A stretch of 64,000 bases of DNA from NCBI GenBank assembly GCA_017305135.1, contig JAFKNA010000015.1, forward strand, positions 62,001 to 126,000, read 5' to 3'. Positions 9,077-19,205 of the stretch are shown here, piece by piece. Below the pieces are notes generated by a model. That model was not told the origin of the DNA. It did no database searches and saw nothing but the letters and a program-made list of their open reading frames with translations. The stretch's first letter is position 1, and each line of letters begins with the position of its first letter. The translations under genes were made by a program, and so were the position numbers. The stretch is from Lysobacterales bacterium (lineage in GTDB: Bacteria; Pseudomonadota; Gammaproteobacteria; Xanthomonadales; Rhodanobacteraceae).

Positions 9077-9385
9077 CTGATCGCCCTACGTGAGCGGAGT
9101 GGATTCCGCTGGCCGCGCGGACGCCGCTTGCGTGCTCGCGGTCTGACGTAGCGGCTCGCCATTTATCGGCAGGCAAGCCGGCGTGCGCGACAATGGCCGA
9201 CAGGCAGGCCACCGCCCGCGCGCGCCGGTGCCGTCGAGACGCGCTCACGTATTTACCGATGGCGCCACGCCCAGGTTTTCGGCCGATGTTGCGGCGCCAT
9301 CGCCGCCGCGGCGAATGGAACAGATCACCGACGCGCGGCACGATCCATGCTGGCGCGCCGAGCCCACGAAATCAGGAGAAACCCC
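9077..9385. other. Gap of about 310 bases without a recognisable gene
   Basis: Nothing was recognised beyond the ribosome binding site AGGAGA at 9374-9379 for the following dehydrogenase. The region contains an AT-richer stretch near 9160-9175 and 9248-9258 where promoter elements could lie, but no box pair is convincing. Confidence 0.5.
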
Positions 9386-10438
9386 ATGCCTGTCCAGGCC
9401 TACGGCGCCCATTCGGGCGACCAGCCGCTGGTGCCGATGCAGATCACGCGCCGCGCGCCGGGCGCTCACGACGTGCAGATCGACATCGCCTTCTGCGGCA
9501 TCTGCCATTCCGACCTGCACCAGGTGCGTTCCGAGTGGGCCGGCACCCTGTTCCCCTGCGTGCCCGGCCACGAGATCGTGGGCCGCGTCTCCGCCGTGGG
9601 CGAGCACGTGTCGGCGTTCAAGGCCGGCGACCTGGTGGGCGTGGGCTGCATCGTCGACAGCTGCCGAAACTGCGAGGAATGCGGCGCGGGGCTGGAGAAC
9701 TACTGCGACCATATGGTCGGCACCTACAACGGCCCGACGCCGGACGCTCCGGGCCACACGCTGGGTGGCTATTCGCAGCGCATCGTCGTGAACGAGCGCT
9801 ACGTGCTGCGCATCCGCCACCCCGAGGAGCAGCTCGCCGCGGTTGCGCCGCTGCTGTGCGCCGGCATCACCACGTACTCGCCGCTGCGGCACTGGCAGGC
9901 CGGGCCGGGCAAGAAGGTCGGCGTGGTCGGCATCGGCGGCCTCGGCCACGTCGGCATCAAGCTGGCGCACGCCATGGGCGCGCAGGTGGTGGCCTTTACC
10001 ACTTCCGAGTCCAAGCGCGAAGCGGCGCTCGCATTGGGCGCGGACGAGGTGGTGGTCTCGCGCAATGCCGAGGAGATGGCCGCGCACCGCAAGAGCTTCG
10101 ACTTCATCCTCGACACCGTGGCCGCGCCACACGATCTCGACGCCCTTCTGGCCCTGCTCAAGCGCGATGGCACGCTGACCCTGGTCGGCGCACCGGCGAC
10201 GCCGCATCCCTCGCCCAACGTGTTCAACCTGATCACCAAACGCCGCTCGCTGGCCGGTTCGCTGATCGGCGGCATCCCGGAGACGCAGGAGATGCTGGAT
10301 TTTTGCGCCGACCACGGCATCGTCGCCGACATCGAGATGATCCGCGCCGAGCAGATAAACGAGGCCTACGAGCGCATGCTGAAGGGCGACGTGAGGTATC
10401 GCTTCGTGATCGACAACGCGAGCCTGGCGGGGCAGTAG
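9386..10438 (+). CDS. Zinc-dependent NAD(P) alcohol dehydrogenase (YahK/CAD type)
   Basis: Medium-chain dehydrogenase/reductase that likely reduces aldehydes with NADPH. The catalytic-zinc site is visible ([15 protein letters not shown]). The structural-zinc lobe has four cysteines ([15 protein letters not shown]). The Rossmann motif is [13 protein letters not shown]. The 350-residue length is normal for the cinnamyl-alcohol-dehydrogenase/YahK subgroup. Translation starts at MPVQAYGA, with AGGAGA seven bases upstream. It is a single gene; the physiological substrate cannot be read from sequence. Confidence 0.92.
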   Translation: MPVQAYGAHSGDQPLVPMQITRRAPGAHDVQIDIAFCGICHSDLHQVRSEWAGTLFPCVPGHEIVGRVSAVGEHVSAFKAGDLVGVGCIVDSCRNCEECGAGLENYCDHMVGTYNGPTPDAPGHTLGGYSQRIVVNERYVLRIRHPEEQLAAVAPLLCAGITTYSPLRHWQAGPGKKVGVVGIGGLGHVGIKLAHAMGAQVVAFTTSESKREAALALGADEVVVSRNAEEMAAHRKSFDFILDTVAAPHDLDALLALLKRDGTLTLVGAPATPHPSPNVFNLITKRRSLAGSLIGGIPETQEMLDFCADHGIVADIEMIRAEQINEAYERMLKGDVRYRFVIDNASLAGQ

Positions 10439-10494
10439 GCGCAAGATTGCCCAGGAGGGGCATGGCCAGGTTCCGGTGTGGGTTGCGTGGCCGC

Positions 10495-10525
10495 TTGACC
10501 TTCCCACCATGGGAAGGCGCAGGCT
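10495..10525 (+). promoter_or_regulatory. CueR-type copper-responsive promoter of copA
   Basis: TTGACC (-35, 10495-10500) is followed by a 19-base spacer and CAGGCT (-10, 10520-10525). The spacer holds the perfect dyad CCTTCCCA-CCA-TGGGAAGG (10499-10517). This over-long spacer with a centred CCTTCC/GGAAGG dyad is the hallmark of MerR-family CueR promoters. Confidence 0.88.
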
Positions 10526-10553
10526 GGCACCCATGAATCCGGAGAGCCACGTC

Positions 10554-12986
10554 ATGAGTGCCGCCATTGCCGATGAAACCCTCGTTCGCCTGCCGATCGA
10601 GGGCATGACCTGCGCGTCCTGCGCCGGGCGCGTGGAACGCGCGCTGAAGGATCTGCCCGGCGTCGAGGACGCCACCATCAACCTCGCCACCGAGCTGGCG
10701 GAGGTGCGCGGGACGCCGCTTCCCGCCATGGATGCGCTCCGTCGCGCCGTCCAATCCGCCGGCTACCGCGTGGCGACCGGTGAGACGGAACTCGCGATCG
10801 AGGGCATGACCTGCGCGACCTGCGCCGGCCGGGTCGAGCGCGCCTTGCAGGCGGTACCCGGCGTGCTCGAGGCGAGCGTGAATCTCGCCACCGAGCGTGC
10901 GCGCGTGCGCACCGCGGGCCCCGCGGATGTCGAGCGCCTCGCCTCCGCGGTGGCGGCGGCGGGCTATGCCGCGCGGCGGCTCGCCGCCGACCCGACGAGC
11001 GGCGTGCCCGTAGCCGAAGCCACGCGGGCGGATGCGCGCGAGTGGCGGCACCTGCTGGTCGCCATGCTGCTGACGGCGCCGCTGGTCCTGCCGATGCTGG
11101 CAATGCCGTTCGGCCGGCACTGGATGCTGCCGGGCTGGCTGCAGCTGCTGCTGGCGACGCCGGTACAGTTCTGGCTTGGCGCGCGCTTCTACCGCGCGGC
11201 CTGGCACGCCCTGCGCGCGCGCACCGGCAACATGGACCTGCTGGTGGCGCTGGGGACCTCGGCCGGCTACGGGCTGAGCCTGTTCCACCTGTTGCAGGGC
11301 GCCGGTGGGCAGGGGCCGACCGGGCTCTACTTCGAGGCCTCGGCCACGATCATCACCCTGATCCTGCTCGGCAAGTTCCTGGAGATGCGCGCCAGGCGCC
11401 AGACCACCGAGGCCATCCGCGCGCTGCAGGCGCTGCGGCCGGCGACGGCACGCCTGCGCGGGCCCGAAGGCGATATGGACGTGCCCGTGGAGCAGGTGCG
11501 CGTCGGCGATCTCGTGCTGGTGCGGCCGGGCGAGCGCTTCCCGGTCGATGGCACCGTGCGCGAGGGCCGCACGCATGCGGACGAATCGCTGGTCACCGGC
11601 GAATCGATTCCCGTCGCCAAGGACATCGGGCATCGCGTCACCGGTGGCGCCATCAACGGCGAGGGCGTGGTCGTGGTCGAAACGCGGGCCGTCGGCGCCG
11701 AGACCGTGCTGGCACGCATCATCCGGCTGGTCGAGGATGCGCAGGCAAGGAAGGCGCCGATCCAGAAGACGGTCGACCGGGTGAGCGCCGTGTTCGTTCC
11801 GGTGGTGGTGGCGCTCGCGCTGCTGACGCTGGCGGGCTGGGGATTCGTGACCCAGGACTGGAACACCGCCATTCTCAATGCCGTGGCGGTGCTGGTGATC
11901 GCCTGTCCCTGCGCGCTGGGCCTGGCCACGCCGACGGCCATCATGGCGGGAACCGGCGTGGCGGCGCGGGCCGGCATCCTGATCAAGGATGCCGAGGCGC
12001 TGGAGCTGGCGCGCCGGGTGGACATCGTCGCCTTCGACAAGACGGGCACGCTGACGGCCGGTGAGCCGCGGCTGGTCGAGGTCGTGCCGGTGGCGGGCGA
12101 GCGCGGCCCGATCGTCCAGCTTGCCGCGTCGCTCCAGAGTGGCAGCGAGCACCCGCTGGCGCGGGCCGTGCTGCGGGAAGCCGCGCCAGGCGCCGCGGCC
12201 TCGGACGTGCAGGCGCTGCCCGGGCGCGGCCTGTCCGCCCGCGTCGACGGCTGCCGCGTGTGGCTTGGCAACCAGGCGCTGATGGAGGAGGTGGGCGCTG
12301 ACATGACAGCGCTCGAGTCGCGCGCCGGGCAACTGGCGCAACAGGGCCACACCGTGTCCTGGCTGGCGGGCGGGGGCGGGCATGGCATCGAGGTGCGGGG
12401 CCTGCTCGCGTTCCGCGACGAGCCGCGCACCGGCGCGCCAGAGGCGCTGCTTTGCCTGCGACGCCTGGGCCTGCGCACGGTCATGGTCTCCGGCGACAAC
12501 GAGGGCGCCGCGCGCAGCGTGGCGGAGCGCCTGGACATCGACGAGGTCCACGCCGACGTGCGGCCGGAACGGAAGGTCGAGGTGGTTCGCGCGCTGAAGG
12601 AGAAGGGCGTGGTGGCGATGGTGGGCGACGGCATCAACGATGCGCCGGCGCTGGCGGCGAGCGATGTCGGCATCGCCATGGGCTCGGGTACCGACGTGGC
12701 GATGCATGCGGCGGCAATCACGCTGGTGCGGCCGGAGCTGTCGCTGGTGGCCGACGCGATCGAGGTGTCCCGGCGCACCACGCGCAAGATCCACCAGAAC
12801 CTGTTCTGGGCCTTCGGCTACAACGTGGTCGGCATTCCGCTGGCGGCACTCGGCTTCCTCAATCCGGTGCTTGCGGGCGCGGCCATGGCCTTCTCGTCGG
12901 TGAGCGTGCTGGGCAACACGCTGCTGCTCAAGCGCTGGAGGCCCGCCCGGCAGCTTCCTTCCAGGGAGACGGCATATGGCGCGTAA
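10554..12986 (+). CDS. copA: Copper-exporting P1B-type ATPase
   Basis: Inner-membrane Cu(I) efflux ATPase. The 810-residue protein has two heavy-metal-binding domains (GMTCASC near 17-23, GMTCATC near 84-90) and about eight membrane segments. Family motifs are all present: the TGES phosphatase loop, the CPC metal site in [12 protein letters not shown], the phosphorylation site DKTGTLT, the HP motif (SEHPLARAV) and [13 protein letters not shown] 10554 has GGAGAG seven bases upstream; ATG 10533 is a less likely start. The gene lies behind a CueR operator and overlaps cueR by 11 bases. Confidence 0.97.
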   Translation: MSAAIADETLVRLPIEGMTCASCAGRVERALKDLPGVEDATINLATELAEVRGTPLPAMDALRRAVQSAGYRVATGETELAIEGMTCATCAGRVERALQAVPGVLEASVNLATERARVRTAGPADVERLASAVAAAGYAARRLAADPTSGVPVAEATRADAREWRHLLVAMLLTAPLVLPMLAMPFGRHWMLPGWLQLLLATPVQFWLGARFYRAAWHALRARTGNMDLLVALGTSAGYGLSLFHLLQGAGGQGPTGLYFEASATIITLILLGKFLEMRARRQTTEAIRALQALRPATARLRGPEGDMDVPVEQVRVGDLVLVRPGERFPVDGTVREGRTHADESLVTGESIPVAKDIGHRVTGGAINGEGVVVVETRAVGAETVLARIIRLVEDAQARKAPIQKTVDRVSAVFVPVVVALALLTLAGWGFVTQDWNTAILNAVAVLVIACPCALGLATPTAIMAGTGVAARAGILIKDAEALELARRVDIVAFDKTGTLTAGEPRLVEVVPVAGERGPIVQLAASLQSGSEHPLARAVLREAAPGAAASDVQALPGRGLSARVDGCRVWLGNQALMEEVGADMTALESRAGQLAQQGHTVSWLAGGGGHGIEVRGLLAFRDEPRTGAPEALLCLRRLGLRTVMVSGDNEGAARSVAERLDIDEVHADVRPERKVEVVRALKEKGVVAMVGDGINDAPALAASDVGIAMGSGTDVAMHAAAITLVRPELSLVADAIEVSRRTTRKIHQNLFWAFGYNVVGIPLAALGFLNPVLAGAAMAFSSVSVLGNTLLLKRWRPARQLPSRETAYGA

Positions 12987-13394
12987 CGCGATTCGACCGG
13001 AGCTGGCCGAGGCGCGCGAACAGGGCTTCCACAACATCGGCGAGGCGGCGCGCCTGTCCGGCGTCTCCGCCAAGATGATCCGGCATTACGAAAGCATCGG
13101 GCTGATCCCGGAAGCGGTACGCACCTTGGCCGGCTACCGGCTCTACGGCGATGCCGACGTCCATCGCCTGGGCACATCGAGGTGTTGCTGAAGCTCTGGT
13201 CCGACCAGTCCCGCGCCAGCGCCGAAGTCAAGCGACTGGCGCAGCAGCACGCCGACGAACTCGGCGCGCGGATCGCCGAAATGGAGGCGATGCAGCGCAC
13301 CCTCCGCGAGCTCGCGCGCCAGTGCCACGGCGACAGCAGGCCCGACTGCCCGATCCTGGACGACCTCGGCGGCGAGCCGCCGGTCGGGCGCTAG
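12976..13394 (+). pseudogene. cueR: Copper regulator cueR, disrupted by internal deletion
   Basis: MerR-family copper sensor in two pieces. The first frame gives the winged-helix part (FHNIGEAARLSGVSAKMIRHYE, then GLIPEAVRTLAGYRLYGDADVHRL) and then stops at 13189-13191. From 13173 a frame shifted by two continues with the dimerisation helix and metal loop (HIEVLLKLWSDQSRASAEVK, then CHGDSRPDCPILDDL with both copper-binding cysteines). Compared with intact CueR, about 14 residues (the R-x-A-R-x-x-G-F segment) are missing, which corresponds to about 40 bases and explains the frame change. It overlaps the copA 3' end. An assembly error is possible. Confidence 0.85.
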
Positions 13395-13508
13395 TTCCGT
13401 CCGCTGCGGGCGGGAGCCCGGCCCTCCGGTGCATGCCTCGCGGCGCGGCGAGGGCGGAGGATGCTTTGCGGCCCTGGGCGCTTGGTGCGGCTTATCGCAT
13501 CGCGCGGT

Positions 13509-14081
13509 TCAGGCGCCGCGCGGCAGCACCGTCAGCACGCGCGCCACGAACTCGTGGAACTCGTCCAGGTACTTGCGCAGGAACGCCGCGGTCGACGGGT
13601 CGGCGATCTCGCCTGCGTCGTTGAACATGTCGTCATTGAAGCGGATGTAGGCCTCGGGCGAGTTCATTTGCGGCGAGTTGAGGAAGCCGAGGATGCTGCG
13701 CAGGTGCTGCTGGCCGACGGCGGTGGCGATCGCGCCGGGCGAGGTGCCGATCACGCCCGAGGGAATGTGCGCGAAGGAGTTGGTGCCCCAGGGACGGCTG
13801 GCCCAGTCGATCGCGTTCTTCAGGCCGCCGGGGATCGAGCGGTTGTACTCGGGCGTGACGATCAGGATCGCATCCGAATCCTCGATCGCCTTCTTGAAGG
13901 CGCGGCCTGGCTCGGGGTAGTCGGCATCGTAGTCGTAGCTGTAGACCGGCAGGTCGGCGAAGGAGATTTCCCTGAACTTGAGCTGCTCGGGCGCGAGCTT
14001 GACCAGCGCCTGCGCGAGTTTGCGGTTGATCGATTCCATGGCAAGGCTGCCGACCAGATAGCCGACGTTGTAGGTCTTCAT
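13509..14081 (-). CDS. NADPH-dependent FMN reductase family protein
   Basis: Flavodoxin-like oxidoreductase that uses FMN and NAD(P)H (ChrR/azoreductase type). The 190-residue protein shows the FMN phosphate loop (VGSLAMESINRKLAQAL), the VTPEYNRSIPGGLKNAIDW signature, and IGTSPGAIA. ATG 14081 is supported by GGAG just upstream on this strand. It may detoxify quinones or chromate, but the substrate is unknown. The next gene on the strand, an OsmC protein, lies about 250 bases upstream. Confidence 0.9.
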   Translation of the reverse strand: MKTYNVGYLVGSLAMESINRKLAQALVKLAPEQLKFREISFADLPVYSYDYDADYPEPGRAFKKAIEDSDAILIVTPEYNRSIPGGLKNAIDWASRPWGTNSFAHIPSGVIGTSPGAIATAVGQQHLRSILGFLNSPQMNSPEAYIRFNDDMFNDAGEIADPSTAAFLRKYLDEFHEFVARVLTVLPRGA

Positions 14082-14294
14082 GGTCAATCTCCAGCTTGGA
14101 TGGCGGATGGCGGGGATACTGCATTCCGACCGGCGGCCGACAGGCCCACGGCGAAACGACTCGGGCGATGGCACGTCCGAGCGGGCGTTCGGTGCCGGCG
14201 CTGTCGGGCTGTCGTGGCGAGTGGGTACACGAGGGACGGCGTCGAGGAAGTCCGTCGGACGCATTTCGCAAGGTAAGCCCAGCCGCCAGGGATC

Positions 14295-14321
14295 TCTCGC
14301 CCGGGCGCCGACCGGGCGAGA
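14295..14321 (-). terminator. Strong hairpin after the osmC-like gene
   Basis: A 10-bp perfect inverted repeat, TCTCGCCCGG (14295-14304) and CCGGGCGAGA (14312-14321), with a 7-base loop. It lies 14 bases beyond the OsmC stop. It has no T-run, so it may act as a terminator or as a 3' stabiliser. Confidence 0.45.
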
Positions 14322-14335
14322 TCCTGGTCCGGGAC

Positions 14336-14761
14336 TCAGCTTTCGAGCTTCGCCGTCATGGTGATGTCGGCATCGAGGAGCTTGGAGACCGGGCAGCCTT
14401 CCTTGGCCTGTCGGGCAATGCGCTCGAAGGTGGCCTGATCGGCGCCCGGGATCTTCGCCACCACGTCGAGGTGGCTGGTCGGGATCACGAAACCGCCGTC
14501 CTTCTGTTCGATGGCCACCTCGGCGCGGGTCTCGATGCGCTCGGGCACGAGGTTCTCCTGGCCGAGCATCAGCGACAGGGCCATCGAGAAGCAGCCCGCG
14601 TGGGCCGCGGCGATCAGTTCCTCCGGGTTGGTACCCGGGCCGTTCTCGAAGCGCGACGAGAAGCCGTAGGGCGATTCCCGGAGCACCCCGGTTTCGGTCG
14701 AGATCGATCCCTTGCCGTCCTTGATGCCGCCGCTCCATACCGCTGATGCATGCCGTTTCAT
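14336..14761 (-). CDS. OsmC family peroxiredoxin-like protein
   Basis: Thiol-dependent hydroperoxide reductase of the OsmC/Ohr superfamily. The 141-residue protein starts MKRHASAVWSGG with AAGGAG upstream. The two family cysteines lie in AAAHAGCFSMALS and KEGCPVSKLL. Conserved NPEELIAAAHAGC indicates the OsmC rather than the Ohr branch. It lies between aceA and an FMN reductase, consistent with stress functions, but no shared promoter is seen. Confidence 0.91.
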   Translation of the reverse strand: MKRHASAVWSGGIKDGKGSISTETGVLRESPYGFSSRFENGPGTNPEELIAAAHAGCFSMALSLMLGQENLVPERIETRAEVAIEQKDGGFVIPTSHLDVVAKIPGADQATFERIARQAKEGCPVSKLLDADITMTAKLES

Positions 14762-14865
14762 CGCTGGCTCCTTTGCCATGGAAGGGGGTCGGCGCGCATC
14801 GCGCGCACGAGGCGGATGCGCAGCCGAGCCCCGACAACATCGGGACGGCGGCGGCAATCCCAAGC

Positions 14866-16176
14866 TCAGGCGACGCTGGCGGGTTCCTCGCGGGCCTCGT
14901 GCTGGAACTGCGCTTCCTCGGTGGAACCGTTGAGCGCCGTGGTGGAGGTTTCGCTGCCCTGGATCGCCTGCGCCACCGCGTCGAAGTAGCCGGTGCCGAC
15001 CTCGCGTTGGTGCCGGACCGCGGTGAAGCCGCGTTCGGCGGCCGCGAACTCGGCCTGCTGCAGTTCGACGAAGGCGCTCATGCGCGAATGCGCGTAGCCC
15101 TCGGCGAGATGGAACATCGAGTAGTTGAGGGCATGGAAGCCGGCCAGGGTGATGAACTGGAAGCGGTAGCCGTAGCCGGCGAGCTCGTCCTGGAATTTCG
15201 CGATGGTGGCGTCGTCCAGGTTCTGCTTCCAGTTGAAGCTCGGGCTGCAGTTGTAGGCGAGGAGCTTGTCCGGGTGTTCGGCATGGATGCCGGTGGCGAA
15301 CTCGCGGGCGAAGCCGAGGTCCGGCTTGCCGGTCTCGCACCAGACGAGGTCCGCGTAGGGCGCGTAGGCGAGGCCGCGGGCGATCGCCTGTTCGAGCCCG
15401 TTGCGCGTACGGTAGAAACCTTCCGCGGTGCGCTGGCCGGTGAGGAAGCGGCGGTCTTCGTCGTCGATGTCGGAGGTGAGGAGGCTGGCCGCTTCCGCAT
15501 CGGTGCGGGCGACCAGCACGGTCGGCACGTTGGCGATGTCGGCGGCGAGGCGTGCGGCGATGAGTTTTTCCACCGCCTCGCGGGTCGGCACCAGCACCTT
15601 GCCGCCCATGTGGCCGCACTTCTTGGCGCTGGCGAGCTGGTCCTCGAAGTGCACGCCGGCGGCACCGGCCTCGATCATCGCCTTCATCAGCTCGAACGCA
15701 TTGAGCACGCCGCCGAAGCCGGCCTCCGCATCGGCCAGGATCGGCTGCAGGTAATCGACTTCGCCGCCGCCCTCGGCCTGCTGGATCTGGTCGGCGCGGA
15801 GCAGGGCGTTGTTGATGCGCCGCACCACCGACGGCACCGAGTCGGCGGGGTAGAGCGACTGGTCCGGATACATCTGCCCGGCGAGGTTGGCATCGGCCGC
15901 CACCTGCCAGCCGGAAAGGTAGATGGCCTTGAGCCCCGCCTTGACCTGCTGCACCGCCTGGTTGCCGGTCAGCGCACCGAGCGCGTTGACGAAGGGCATC
16001 GCGTGCAGGTGCTTCCATAGCTTTTCCGCGCCGAGCCTGGCGAGGGAATGCTCGACCGCCACGCTGCCGCGCAGCCGCACTACCTCGTCGGCGCCGTAAC
16101 CACGCCGCACGCCGCGCCAGCGCGGATCGGAGTTCCATTGCTGTTCGAGCTGCGCGGCACTGGGGAGCTGGGTCAT
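14866..16176 (-). CDS. aceA: Isocitrate lyase
   Basis: First enzyme of the glyoxylate shunt; it splits isocitrate into glyoxylate and succinate. The 436-residue length matches the bacterial form. The catalytic loop is [17 protein letters not shown], with the active cysteine in KKCGH. The substrate region includes WCETGKPDL and YNCSPSFNW. It lies downstream of aceB on the same strand with a 188-base repeat-bearing gap. The divergent LysR-type gene upstream of aceB probably controls the pair. Confidence 0.97.
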   Translation of the reverse strand: MTQLPSAAQLEQQWNSDPRWRGVRRGYGADEVVRLRGSVAVEHSLARLGAEKLWKHLHAMPFVNALGALTGNQAVQQVKAGLKAIYLSGWQVAADANLAGQMYPDQSLYPADSVPSVVRRINNALLRADQIQQAEGGGEVDYLQPILADAEAGFGGVLNAFELMKAMIEAGAAGVHFEDQLASAKKCGHMGGKVLVPTREAVEKLIAARLAADIANVPTVLVARTDAEAASLLTSDIDDEDRRFLTGQRTAEGFYRTRNGLEQAIARGLAYAPYADLVWCETGKPDLGFAREFATGIHAEHPDKLLAYNCSPSFNWKQNLDDATIAKFQDELAGYGYRFQFITLAGFHALNYSMFHLAEGYAHSRMSAFVELQQAEFAAAERGFTAVRHQREVGTGYFDAVAQAIQGSETSTTALNGSTEEAQFQHEAREEPASVA

Positions 16177-16194
16177 GGGAGGTCTCGCGTTTTG

Positions 16195-16256
16195 TGGGCT
16201 GAGGGCTGAGGGGCGAGGGGCGAGGGCTGAGGGGCAAGGGCTGAAGGCCGAAGGAC
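16195..16256. repeat. Degenerate GGGCTGAGG tandem repeats between aceB and aceA
   Basis: About six purine-rich units of the form GGGCTGAGGG/GGCGAGGG/GGCAAGGG follow each other, close to the aceA start on the opposite strand. A shorter run of the same kind occurs near 63030-63055. It may affect the aceB-aceA transcript, but no known regulatory element was recognised. Confidence 0.7.
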
Positions 16257-16364
16257 ATTGCGGGACGACTGGTGGCTGGCCTGTGAACTCCCTGGATCAG
16301 ATTCGGATCCGGGACAGGAGCGAGTGCTTTTCAGCCCTCCGCCCTCGGACCTCAACCCTGCCTT

Positions 16365-17975
16365 TCAGGGCAATTGCGCATACGCCGCAAGCGTCAGGAA
16401 CGGCGCGAGCTCATCGGCGTGCGTCAGCTCGGCGAGCAGATCCGCGGCGGCATCGATGCGCGACTGGCCCGGCATCGGTGTGGCGGAGAGCTCGTGGCGC
16501 AAGTGGGCGAGCACCGAGTCGAACAGCGCCATGTCGATCGGTGCGCCGTCGCCGAAGGCGAGCGCCGGGGCGCTGCCGCGGTGCAGCCACTGCCAGAGCT
16601 GGGCGCGGGCGATCTCGGCGGTGGCGGCGTCCTCCATCAGGTTCTGGATCGGCACGCAGCCGAGGCCATCGAGCCAGGCGGCGAGGTAGCGCAGGCACAC
16701 CTCGACGTTGTTCCCGAAGCCGGCGCGAGTGATGGTTCCGGCGGAGGGCGTGAGCAGGGTTTCGCGCAGGTCCGCCGCCCCCTCGCGCAGAACGTCGAGC
16801 TGGTTGGGGCCGGGCATGTGCTCGTCAAAGACGGCCATGGCGACCGGCACCAGGGCCGGATGCGCCACCCAGGTGCCATCGTGGCCCGCCTTCACCTCGC
16901 GCAGCTTGTCGGCGCGCACCTTGGCCAGCGCCGCCTCGTTGGCGGATGCGTCGCCCTTGATCGGGATCTGCGCCGCCATGCCGCCCATGGCGAAGGCACC
17001 GCGGCGGTGGCAGACGCGGATCAGGTGCTCGGAGTAGGCCTTCAGGAACGGCACCGTCATCTGCACCTGGCCGCGCTCGGGCAGCACGCGGTCGGGATGC
17101 GCGCGCATCGTCTTGATCCAGGAGAAGATGTAGTCCCAACGCCCGCAGTTGAGGCCGGCCACGCGGCGGCGCAGCGCCCACAGGATCTCGTCCATCTGGA
17201 ACGCGGCGGGCAGGGTCTCGATCAGTATGGTGACCTTCATCGCGCCTTGCGGCAGGCCGAGCGTGCCCTCGGCGAATACCATGACCTCGTCCCACAGCGC
17301 CGCTTCCGCTGCCGCTTCGAGCTTGGGCAGGTAGAAGAAGGGCCCGCATCCCTGCGCGTGCAGGGACGCCGCGTTGTGGAAGGCGAACACGCCAAAGTCG
17401 AACAGCGCGCCCGACATGGCCTGGTCGTCGACCCGGACGTGCCGTTCGGGGAGATGCCAGCCGCGTGGCCGCACCATCAGCACCGCCGGATCCGGGCCGA
17501 CGCGGTAATCGCGCCCGTCGGTGGCGTGGTAGTCGATGCGTCCGGCGACGGCGTCGCAAAGGTTCGCCTGTCCCTCGAGCAGCGCGTCCCAGGCCGGCGC
17601 GGTGGAATCCTCGAAATCCGCCATGAACACCTTAGCGCCGGAATTGAGCGCGTTGATGATCATCTTGCGATCGACCGGGCCGGTGATCTCCACGCGGCGG
17701 TCGGCGAGGATGTCGGGGATGGGGGCGATCTTCCAGTCGTCGGCGCGCAGCTCCGCCGTGGCGGGGTCGAAGTCCGGGAATTCACCCGCGTCGTAGCGGG
17801 CCTGCCGCGCGATGCGCGCGGCCAGCAGATCGCGTCGGCGATGGTCGAAGCGCCGATGGAGCTCGACGAGGAAGGGCGCCGCGGCCGCGAGCAGCGCCTG
17901 GTGCGGGCCTTCGGGTCGGGAAAGCCGCAGATCCGCCTTGCCACCTTCCTGCAGCGTTTCGCTCGTGACGGCCAT
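16365..17975 (-). CDS. aceB: Malate synthase A
   Basis: Second enzyme of the glyoxylate shunt; it condenses glyoxylate with acetyl-CoA to malate. The 536-residue protein shows FMADFEDSTAPAW, the substrate arginine in MVRPRGWHLPE, the signature GLNCGRWDYIFSWIKT, AFAMGGMAAQIP, GHDGTWVAHP and NLMEDAATAEIARAQLWQW, with the catalytic aspartate in the last. The usual R-D/E-H just before GLNCG reads R-R-R here. It is the first gene of aceB-aceA. Confidence 0.96.
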   Translation of the reverse strand: MAVTSETLQEGGKADLRLSRPEGPHQALLAAAAPFLVELHRRFDHRRRDLLAARIARQARYDAGEFPDFDPATAELRADDWKIAPIPDILADRRVEITGPVDRKMIINALNSGAKVFMADFEDSTAPAWDALLEGQANLCDAVAGRIDYHATDGRDYRVGPDPAVLMVRPRGWHLPERHVRVDDQAMSGALFDFGVFAFHNAASLHAQGCGPFFYLPKLEAAAEAALWDEVMVFAEGTLGLPQGAMKVTILIETLPAAFQMDEILWALRRRVAGLNCGRWDYIFSWIKTMRAHPDRVLPERGQVQMTVPFLKAYSEHLIRVCHRRGAFAMGGMAAQIPIKGDASANEAALAKVRADKLREVKAGHDGTWVAHPALVPVAMAVFDEHMPGPNQLDVLREGAADLRETLLTPSAGTITRAGFGNNVEVCLRYLAAWLDGLGCVPIQNLMEDAATAEIARAQLWQWLHRGSAPALAFGDGAPIDMALFDSVLAHLRHELSATPMPGQSRIDAAADLLAELTHADELAPFLTLAAYAQLP

Positions 17976-18091
17976 GACGCATCCTTGTGGCTGGGATGGC
18001 TTCCGAGCCTAGAGGTACAAAGCTGTATTGACAAAGGGCATGTTTCAATAACTAGTATTGATTTCTTCAATATCACCGACAAGGTGGTGCC
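17976..18091. promoter_or_regulatory. Divergent promoter region of aceBA and the LysR-type gene
   Basis: An unusually AT-rich 116-base segment separates the two divergent starts. It contains TTGACA (18028-18033), TTCAATAACTAGTATTGA (18043-18060), an imperfect dyad (TCAATA/TATTGA), and a further TTCAATAT copy at 18065-18072. Such TCAAT/ATTGA dyads are plausible LysR-type binding sites, but exact start points are not assignable. Confidence 0.55.
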
Positions 18092-19102
18092 GTGGCGAAG
18101 AAAAGTCCTGCCCAACCGGTACGGCGGCCTGCGACGAGGGCGCAGGAGCCGTCGGCGCCGCGCTTCTACTACAAGGGCAACCGGCCACGGCAACTGCGTG
18201 CCTTCTGCGCCATCGCCAAGCTCGGCACGCTGTCGCGGGCGGCCGAATCGCTGTTCCTGTCGCAACCGTCCGTCAGCCTGCAACTGGCCGCGCTGGAGCA
18301 GGAACTCGGCGCCAGGCTGGTCGAGCGCCGCCGCCGGCGGGTGGTGCTGACCCGCGAAGGCCTCGCCCTCTACGAACTCGCGCTGCCACTGGTGGAAGGG
18401 CTGGACGCCATCGATGCACGTTTCCGCGCGGTCACCTCCGACCTCGCCGGCGGCGAGCTCAACATCGCCGCCGGCGCATCGACGATCCAGTACCTGCTGC
18501 CGCCGCTGGTGCACGCCTTCCGCCAGCAACGTCCGCAGGCGCGACTGCAGCTCCACAACGTCACCGGCAAGGACGGGCTGGCGCTGCTGCGTTCAGACCA
18601 GGTCGATTTCGCCGTCGGCTCGATGCTCGACGTGCCCCACGACCTCGCCTACGAGCCGGTGCAGGCCTACGACCCGTTCCTCATCATGCCGCTGGACCAT
18701 CCGTTGGCGGCGCGCAGCGAGATCCGACTCGAGGATCTCTCGCCCTACGGGCTGATCCTGCCGCCGCAGCGCCTGACCACCTATCGGCTGGTGGACCTCG
18801 TGTTCCAGCAGCGCAGGGTGCCCTACCAGGTCGCCATCGAAGTGGGCGGCTGGGAGATCATCAAGAACTACGTGGCGATGGGCCTCGGCATTTCCGTGGT
18901 GACCGGCATCTGCATCGGCCCCGCCGATCGGCAGCGTCTGGCGGTGCGCAACATGGCGGCGTATTTCCCGCAGCGGAGCTACGGGGTGGTGATGCGCAAG
19001 GGGAAATACCTTTCCGCGGAGGCCCAGGCCTTCGTCGATCTCGTCCGGCCGGGGCTCTTTTCCCGCGCCGACCGACCGGAGGCGGGCCACGCGGAGCGTT
19101 GA
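18092..19102 (+). CDS. LysR-family transcriptional regulator
   Basis: A 336-residue LysR-type regulator. An N-terminal extension of about 33 residues precedes the winged helix-turn-helix (LRAFCAIAKLGTLSRAAESL, then SQPSVSLQLAALEQELG). The substrate-binding domain starts near residue 123 (GELNIAAGASTIQYLLPP). It starts with GTG at 18092, preceded by AAGGTGG. It is transcribed divergently from aceB-aceA, so it probably regulates the glyoxylate shunt; the effector is unknown. Homologous proteins are often annotated as CysB-like. Confidence 0.9.
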   Translation: MAKKSPAQPVRRPATRAQEPSAPRFYYKGNRPRQLRAFCAIAKLGTLSRAAESLFLSQPSVSLQLAALEQELGARLVERRRRRVVLTREGLALYELALPLVEGLDAIDARFRAVTSDLAGGELNIAAGASTIQYLLPPLVHAFRQQRPQARLQLHNVTGKDGLALLRSDQVDFAVGSMLDVPHDLAYEPVQAYDPFLIMPLDHPLAARSEIRLEDLSPYGLILPPQRLTTYRLVDLVFQQRRVPYQVAIEVGGWEIIKNYVAMGLGISVVTGICIGPADRQRLAVRNMAAYFPQRSYGVVMRKGKYLSAEAQAFVDLVRPGLFSRADRPEAGHAER

Positions 19103-19205
19103 GAGTTCCGATTCGTGCGCTGCATCACGTCATGCCGGCAGCCGCACTTGTTTTGTGCACTGCAACCATCGACACTGCGAAGTGCCCTCAAAAGGAGGTG
19201 TGGCG

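Noticed and set aside
10233-13073. A 946-codon open frame antisense to copA
   Set aside because: copA has all P1B ATPase motifs on the plus strand; the antisense translation is His/Arg/Gln-rich and has no family features.
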